A stretch of 64,000 nt of DNA from Pseudomonas alkylphenolica (GTDB lineage: Bacteria; Pseudomonadota; Gammaproteobacteria; Pseudomonadales; Pseudomonadaceae): NCBI RefSeq assembly GCF_016009175.1, contig NZ_JADUCM010000002.1:124001-188000 (forward strand), read 5' to 3'. A program made the translations under genes and the position numbers. The first letter of the stretch is position 1, and each line of letters opens with the position of its first letter. The notes under the pieces were generated by a model. The model worked only from the letters and a program-made list of their open reading frames with translations. It ran no database searches and was not told where the DNA came from. Below are positions 58,952 through 64,000 of this stretch, piece after piece.

Positions 58952-59668
58952 TTACTTGCTGGCCAGCGACTGATGGGCCAGCGGGCAGCTCTGGGCGCTG
59001 AGGTAGCGCGATTTTTTCAGCCAGTCCTGTTGCGGGTAGTAGGCGAAGACATAGCTGCCGCGTTGCAGCGTATCGATAAGCTTGCCGGCAATGGCCGGCC
59101 TCACGGCAGGGCAGCCCTGGCTGCGGCCCAGGCGGCCGAGGCCGGGAACGACCTTGGGATCGGCGTAGGCGGCGGCATGCATGACAATCGCACGCGACAT
59201 GCTGTTGTCGTTGAACCCCGGCTCCAGCCCCTGCAAGCGCAGCGAACGGCCGTGCTTGCCGTTGTAGGTCTGGCCGGTTTCATACATACCGATCGAAGAC
59301 TGGTAGCTGTTCGGCGTGTTGGAAAATGCGGTCGGTACATCGGCACCACTGTTCTTGCCGTGGGCAACCCATTCCTCGAACAACAGCTTCCGTGCGCGCA
59401 AGTCGAACACCCACAGGCGTTTGTCGCGCGAGGCCTTGGAGTAGTCGATTACTGTCAGCAGCTTGTCCTCATCGCTGTCACTGGCGCACTCGTAGGCGGT
59501 GAGTGCCAGGGTCAGGGTCGAGAGGCTGGCGCTTGGCGCCAATTGCTGCAGTTGGGCAGCGGTAGGCAGGGGCTGGGCGTAGGCAGTGTGCCAGGCACTC
59601 AGGAAAAACAGGCCAATACTGGCCGCTGAGAGCCGGAGGGCTCCCCGCAAGGGTTCGAACATCGACAT
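58952..59668 (-). CDS. L,D-transpeptidase catalytic-domain protein (YkuD_2 type)
   Basis: 238 residues. N-terminal signal or anchor (LSAASIGLFFLSAWHTAYA), then AIVMHAAAYADP and LGRSQGCPAVRP, which hold the catalytic His and Cys of the murein L,D-transpeptidase-like YkuD_2 family. Likely acts on the periplasmic cell wall. Single gene with its own promoter region; the 264 bases upstream hold no other gene. Confidence 0.85.
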   Translation of the reverse strand: MSMFEPLRGALRLSAASIGLFFLSAWHTAYAQPLPTAAQLQQLAPSASLSTLTLALTAYECASDSDEDKLLTVIDYSKASRDKRLWVFDLRARKLLFEEWVAHGKNSGADVPTAFSNTPNSYQSSIGMYETGQTYNGKHGRSLRLQGLEPGFNDNSMSRAIVMHAAAYADPKVVPGLGRLGRSQGCPAVRPAIAGKLIDTLQRGSYVFAYYPQQDWLKKSRYLSAQSCPLAHQSLASK

Positions 59669-59932
59669 GGAGTATCCTGTAAAAAACCTGTCTGCGATCG
59701 AGGGTGTGTCAGCCGTACGGCGTTAAACCGGGCGGCATTCGTCCCTTGCAAACTGCGCTGTGCGCCTACTGCTGCTTTGCCTAGCAGGGCGCCAGCTCGC
59801 TAAATCGTCAACAGGTGCTAAGTCCTAATGGTCGGTTTTGCTATGCGTTGTTATGGCACGTTTTCTAAGCGAAAAATCGGCTTGTTCAGAGCCAAAGCCC
59901 GCTACTTTGCTTGATTTCTACAGGATTGCCGA

Positions 59933-60967
59933 TCATTTCTTGACCAATGGTTTGGTTTCTTCGCTGTCTTCGGTGCTGATCACAGTGAATTTTCCATTGC
60001 TGCGGGTATCCCGGGTGGAAGCCCAATCGGTGATCACCAGCATCGTGCCGACGTCCATTGCCGCGCGTAAATGACTGCGGAATTCCGCGCTCATGTTCAA
60101 TTTGCCCAATTGCTCATAGGGCGTATCGCCATACTCCGGATTGCTCACACCCACCACCGACCAGCGCAATGGCTGCGCGGCGTCGAGTGCCATGGCGGAA
60201 GGTTTTTGCAGCAGGGAATACACCGCCATGCCACTGCGATGCCGACTGCTTTCAAGTGACAATGCCGGCGCCGAGCCAATCAGTTGGCCACCGCGAAACA
60301 CGTAGGCGCGTAGATCGGCGCGACTGATCAGGATCGACAGCGGCCCCGATGTCGGGTCCGGATCGTTCCAGAACTGCTGGTTGTTGAGTACCAGTGGACC
60401 CTGGGCTTTGCCCTCGCTGACCGTAGGCGCCAGCACGCCAGGGTGGTTGACCTCCACCGGTGCACTGTGGGTATCGGAAACGATTACGGTGGTGGAACTG
60501 AAACCGGTGACTTCATACAGCTTTTTGGCAAAGGCCATTGGCAGGCGCACGCAACCATGAGAGGCGGGGTAGCCCGGCAGATGGCCGGCATGCAGGGCAA
60601 TGCCGTCCCACGTCAGCCGCTCCATGTAGGGCATCGGCGCGCTGTTGTAGAGGCTGGATTTATGCTCGACCTTCTTCTGCAGAATGCTGAACACCCCGGT
60701 AGGGGTTTCCCGGCCAGGCTTGCCACTGCTCACCGTACTGACGCCAATGGCGATGCCGTTGCGATAGACGTAAGCCCGTTGCTCGGTGAGGCTGACCACC
60801 ACGGTCACCGGTCCCACCGGCGAGACCTGCGGGTACCAGAGAAACTGGCCAGGCTTGAGGCTGTCGAGCTGGGTCCTGAGTTCGGCCGGAGTGGGCACCT
60901 GCAGCGGCGCCGCTTCGACCACGGCGGCGGCAAGTAACAGGCCCAGTGCGAGCGGTAGATGCATCAT
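59933..60967 (-). CDS. L,D-transpeptidase YkuD family protein
   Basis: 344 residues from the first of two adjacent ATGs (60967). Signal peptide (MMHLPLALGLLLAAAVVEA), then a YkuD domain: VVVSLTEQRAYVYRNGIAIGVSTVSSGKPGRETPTG and the active-site stretch ALHAGHLPGYPASHGCVRLP with catalytic Cys. A second, degenerate YkuD-like half follows (ILISRADLRAYVFRGGQLIGSAPA) without the cysteine. It probably makes 3-3 peptidoglycan cross-links or anchors lipoproteins. Confidence 0.88.
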   Translation of the reverse strand: MMHLPLALGLLLAAAVVEAAPLQVPTPAELRTQLDSLKPGQFLWYPQVSPVGPVTVVVSLTEQRAYVYRNGIAIGVSTVSSGKPGRETPTGVFSILQKKVEHKSSLYNSAPMPYMERLTWDGIALHAGHLPGYPASHGCVRLPMAFAKKLYEVTGFSSTTVIVSDTHSAPVEVNHPGVLAPTVSEGKAQGPLVLNNQQFWNDPDPTSGPLSILISRADLRAYVFRGGQLIGSAPALSLESSRHRSGMAVYSLLQKPSAMALDAAQPLRWSVVGVSNPEYGDTPYEQLGKLNMSAEFRSHLRAAMDVGTMLVITDWASTRDTRSNGKFTVISTEDSEETKPLVKK

Positions 60968-61088
60968 CGAATCAATCCTTTGATAACCTGCTGCCAGCTT
61001 AGTCGGAGCCTTTGCCATCGGGCAATGATTCAAGGTGCCGCGAGGCTTCTATTGGCGGTGCCAGTGCGTACGAGTGCCTGTGGATATC

Positions 61089-62000
61089 TCAACCTGGTAG
61101 CGCAGGTGCGCTTTTTATATGCCCTGTGGATAAAATCAGGCGCTCCACCAGGTCAAGGCAATGGCGGACCTGTGGAGAGTTATCCCCAACCCGGCGGCTG
61201 AGAATGATCGGCGAAACGGCGGCGGACTCGCTCAGCGGCGCATAAACGATATCGTCGCGATGCTGGCGCTGCACCGACGCCGGCACCAGGGTTATCCCCA
61301 GGCCAGCCGCCACCAGTCCCAATGCCGTCTGCAGTTCATTGGTCCACTGGATAACTTGCACACTCAGGCCCTGGCTGGAGAACAGGCCCATGATGTGGTC
61401 GGCATAGCTTGGTCGAGGTGTGGCGGGATAGAGGATGAATGGCTCGAACGCCAGGCGCACCAGGTCAATGGGTTGGCCGATCAGCGGGTGGCCGCAGGGC
61501 AGGGCAACCACCAGCGGGTCTTCGCGCAGAACCTGCTGTTCGATGGCCGGGTCCCTGATATGAATACGGCCGAAGCCGATATCAATGCGTCCGGCTTTCA
61601 GGGCTTCGACCTGTTGCAAGGTAATCATCTCCTGCAGGCCCAGTTCCAGTTCGGCATTGCGGCGTAACTGGCGGATCAGTTCAGGCAGCAGGTCGTAGAG
61701 CGTCGAAGGTGCGAAACCTATGCGCAACCATTGTCGCTCGCTGTTGGCGATGCGTTTGGCGCCTTCGGCGATCTGTTCGAGTTGATCGAGCAGCATCGCA
61801 CTCTGTTCGTAAAAGTAGCGGCCTGCTTCAGTCAGGCGCAGCGGCCGGTTGCGCTCCAGCAACTCGACGCCGAGGGTTTCCTCCAGCTGACGGATCTGCC
61901 GGCTCAGGGGCGGTTGGGCGATATGCAGCTGCTCGGCGGCGCGGGTGAAGTTCAGGGTCTGCGCGAGCACCCGAAAATAACGCAGATGGCGCAGTTCCAT
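61089..62000 (-). CDS. LysR-family regulator (BenM/CatR-like)
   Basis: 303 residues from the ATG at 62000. HTH: MELRHLRYFRVLAQTLNFTRAAEQLHIAQPPLSRQIRQLEETLG. The ligand domain contains LRIGFAPSTLYDLLPELIR and ALGLVAAGLGITLVPASV. The N-terminus with QPPLSRQIRQLE and NRPLRLTEAGRYF is close to the BenM/CatR group of aromatic-catabolism regulators. Divergent from benR, 129 bases apart, so the two may share control sequences. Confidence 0.85.
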   Translation of the reverse strand: MELRHLRYFRVLAQTLNFTRAAEQLHIAQPPLSRQIRQLEETLGVELLERNRPLRLTEAGRYFYEQSAMLLDQLEQIAEGAKRIANSERQWLRIGFAPSTLYDLLPELIRQLRRNAELELGLQEMITLQQVEALKAGRIDIGFGRIHIRDPAIEQQVLREDPLVVALPCGHPLIGQPIDLVRLAFEPFILYPATPRPSYADHIMGLFSSQGLSVQVIQWTNELQTALGLVAAGLGITLVPASVQRQHRDDIVYAPLSESAAVSPIILSRRVGDNSPQVRHCLDLVERLILSTGHIKSAPALPG

Positions 62001-62129
62001 GATACCTCCAGGGTATTGTTGCCTACCCAACAGATATTGGACTGCCTACCACCGGTGACGCAAGCTGCTTCCCTGTGGATAACCAGACCCTGTGGATATC
62101 GTCCAGCAAGAACAAAAAGAGGGCAGCCC

Positions 62130-63086
62130 ATGAGCAGCCACCTGTTGAGCGAGCGCAGCCGTGTGTTTCAGCGCGCCGATCCTTATGCCGTGTCCGAATA
62201 CGTCAATCAGCATGTCGGTGGCCACAGCCTGCGCCTGCCCCGAACCGGCGACCTGCAGGCGAGCATCAACCACCGCAAGTTTGCCAGCCTTGACCTGTGC
62301 CGCCTGAGCTACGGCGGAAAGGCGCGGATTACCTCGCCCGCACTGGGCACCCTGTATCACCTGCAGATATTGCTCAAGGGACATTGCCAGTCGAACTGTC
62401 GCGGCAATGAGCATTACTACGTCCCCGGTGAGCTGCTGTTGATCAACCCGGACGATCCGGTAGACCTGACCTACTCGGCCGACTGCGAAAAATTCATCCT
62501 CAAACTGCCGGTCGCCCTGCTGGAACAGGCTTGCCAGGAGCAGCGCTGGCAGGTGCCGGACGGGGGCATCCGTTTCAATAGCGCACGCCATGTCACCGGC
62601 GAGCTGGAAGGATTTATCGGGTTGCTTGGCCTGGTGTGCGAAGAGGCGGAGTCGACGAATTCGTTGCTGCAGGTACAGGAGCATTACGGTCGCATCGTTG
62701 CCAGCAAACTGCTCAGCTTGCTGGGCAATAACGTTCAGCGCGGGGAGCCTTCGCAACAGCCGCACTCGTTTGAGCAACTGGCCGCCTATATCGACGCTCA
62801 CCTGGATCAGGACATCAGTGTCGTGCAGCTGATGAATGTGGCGCGGGTCAGTGAGCGCTCGTTGTATTCGCTGTTCGAAAGGCATGCCGGGTTGTCGCCC
62901 AAGGGCTATGTGCGCCAGCGCAAGCTTGACCGCATTCATGCGGCGCTTCAGGACCCGTCCAGCACGGTGCGTAATGTCACCGAGATTGCCCTGGACTACG
63001 GTTTTCTGCACCTGGGGCGTTTTGCCGAAAGCTACCGCCAGCGCTTCGGCGAACTGCCTTCGGTTACCTTCAAACGCCATCGCTGA
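62130..63086 (+). CDS. benR: BenR-like AraC/XylS-family activator of benzoate degradation
   Basis: 318 residues, the same length as P. putida BenR. The N-terminal ligand domain has YGGKARITSPALGTLYHLQILLKG, and the C-terminal AraC DNA-binding domain has two HTH segments (DISVVQLMNVARVSERSLYSLFERHAG; VTEIALDYGFLHLGRFAESYRQRFGE). ATG at 62130 follows AGAGGGCAGC. BenR with benzoate activates the benABCD dioxygenase operon. A transporter gene follows directly rather than benABCD. Confidence 0.88.
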   Translation: MSSHLLSERSRVFQRADPYAVSEYVNQHVGGHSLRLPRTGDLQASINHRKFASLDLCRLSYGGKARITSPALGTLYHLQILLKGHCQSNCRGNEHYYVPGELLLINPDDPVDLTYSADCEKFILKLPVALLEQACQEQRWQVPDGGIRFNSARHVTGELEGFIGLLGLVCEEAESTNSLLQVQEHYGRIVASKLLSLLGNNVQRGEPSQQPHSFEQLAAYIDAHLDQDISVVQLMNVARVSERSLYSLFERHAGLSPKGYVRQRKLDRIHAALQDPSSTVRNVTEIALDYGFLHLGRFAESYRQRFGELPSVTFKRHR

Positions 63087-63233
63087 CACCTGGTCAGCCC
63101 CTGCGCAAACTGGATAGCGATTCGCAGGAAACGGCTATTGGCGCTTTTGTGCTGCTCCTAACCTGATACCGCGAACACTGCTCGGCAGGTTCGCCTTCGG
63201 GTTTCGATAACAACAACAAAAGAGACACGCCAC

Positions 63234-64000
63234 ATGCGAGCGATCGATATCAACAGCCTGATCGATCAGGCGAAGTTCAATACCTTTCACTGGCGTGTAC
63301 TGTTCTGGTGCGCGCTGATCATCATCTTCGACGGCTATGATCTGGTCATCTACGGCGTAGTGTTGCCGGCGTTGATGCAGGAGTGGGGCATGACCCCGCT
63401 GCAGGCTGGCGCCCTGGGCAGCTACGCCCTGTTCGGCATGATGTTCGGTGCCCTGGTGTTCGGGCCGCTGTCCGACCGCATCGGGCGCAAGAAAGCCATC
63501 ATGATCTGCGTGATCCTCTTCAGTGGCTTTACCGTGCTCAATGGCTTTGCCCGCAACCCCACCGAGTTCGGTATCTGCCGTTTCCTAGCGGGGCTGGGCA
63601 TCGGCGGGGTGATGCCCAACGTGGTCGCGTTGATGAACGAGTACGCCCCAAAACGCATGCGCAGCACGCTGGTGGCAATCATGTTCAGTGGCTATTCGGT
63701 AGGCGGCATGCTTTCGGCGGGCCTGGGTATCGTGCTGTTGCCGGCCTTTGGTTGGCAGTCGGTGTTCTACGTCGCCGTCATCCCGTTGCTGCTGTTGCCG
63801 TTGATCCTGCGCTTCTTGCCAGAGTCGCTGGGTTTTCTGGTACGCCAGGGCCATACCGAACAGGCCAGCCAATTGCTGCAACGGGTCGAGCCCGGTTACC
63901 AGCCACAGGCAGGCGATCGTCTGGAAGTGGTCACTGGCGTCGAAGCCGGCGGTTCTGTGCCGCAGCTGTTCCGTGAAGGTCGGGCACTGAGCACGTTGAT
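63234..64000 (+). CDS. benK: MFS aromatic-acid transporter, BenK/PcaK-like (partial, runs off window)
   Basis: 255 codons are present and the frame is still open at the window edge. The start MRAIDINSLIDQAKFNTFHW, the DGYDLVIYGVVLP motif, and the MFS signature GPLSDRIGRKKAIM after the second helix match aromatic acid:proton symporters (BenK, PcaK). Its position after benR favours benzoate. The 147-base gap to benR is the likely BenR-controlled promoter region. Confidence 0.85.
   Translation, partial: MRAIDINSLIDQAKFNTFHWRVLFWCALIIIFDGYDLVIYGVVLPALMQEWGMTPLQAGALGSYALFGMMFGALVFGPLSDRIGRKKAIMICVILFSGFTVLNGFARNPTEFGICRFLAGLGIGGVMPNVVALMNEYAPKRMRSTLVAIMFSGYSVGGMLSAGLGIVLLPAFGWQSVFYVAVIPLLLLPLILRFLPESLGFLVRQGHTEQASQLLQRVEPGYQPQAGDRLEVVTGVEAGGSVPQLFREGRALSTL

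Overview
The window is chromosomal DNA of a Pseudomonas, most like the P. putida/P. fluorescens side of the genus. It carries the pseudomonad order rsmG-parA-parB-atpIBEFHAGDC-glmU-glmR-glmS, a DUF2790 protein of a Pseudomonas-type family, and benR/benK-like genes. GC content is high and codon use pseudomonad-like, except around the transposition genes (about 50-57 kb), which look clearly AT-richer.

Layout. 1-13323 is core genome: the end of rsmG, chromosome partitioning (parAB), the complete F1Fo ATP synthase operon behind a good sigma70-type promoter, then UDP-GlcNAc precursor synthesis (glmU, glmR, glmS). 13347-57392 is best read as one about 44-kb Tn7-like transposon inserted 23 bp downstream of the glmS stop codon, the attTn7 position. 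Matching inverted terminal sequences carry repeated CTGTCGCA-type motifs, three copies on the left and two on the right. A 5-bp sequence, ACATA, occurs at both outer borders. A terminator of the kind expected after glmS now lies just outside the right end. From 57393 the core genome resumes with an exported acetamidase/formamidase-like protein, two L,D-transpeptidase-family proteins, a LysR regulator, benR and the start of a benK-like transporter.

Inside the element, the right third encodes the transposition machinery: tnsA-tnsB-tnsC as an overlapping operon on the minus strand, a TnsD-like TniQ protein (544 aa) on the plus strand, and a second, shorter TniQ protein (304 aa) on the minus strand. 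The rest is cargo in modules. (a) 13.7-20.9 kb: porin, aminoglycoside-phosphotransferase-type kinase, class III PLP phospho-lyase-like enzyme, ethanolamine-type APC permease, SDR and AraC regulator, together suggesting uptake and kinase/phospho-lyase catabolism of an amino alcohol or hydroxylated amine. (b) 21.3-25.9 kb: FAD amine oxidase-like protein, cupin, HAAAP permease and PucR regulator. (c) 26.2-30.2 kb: cytochrome P460, a DUF2790 protein, AraC regulator, YeeE/YedE transporter, RclC-like membrane protein and an AhpD-like protein. (d) 30.3-31.1 kb: a scar made of a frameshifted LysR remnant, a copy of the 3' end of the downstream diguanylate cyclase gene, and an IS30 transposase remnant. 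(e) 31.3-40.9 kb: a wecB-nfrB-nfrA-DUF4434 operon plus a membrane diguanylate cyclase, matching the c-di-GMP-controlled Nfr exopolysaccharide pathway known from E. coli. (f) 41.3-49.2 kb: outer-membrane barrel, two c-type cytochromes, FadL-type channel, DUF3313 lipoprotein, SdsA-type alkylsulfatase and a small membrane protein, suggesting use of or resistance to alkyl sulfate detergents.

All functions are inferred from reading the translations and DNA by eye; no database search was run.
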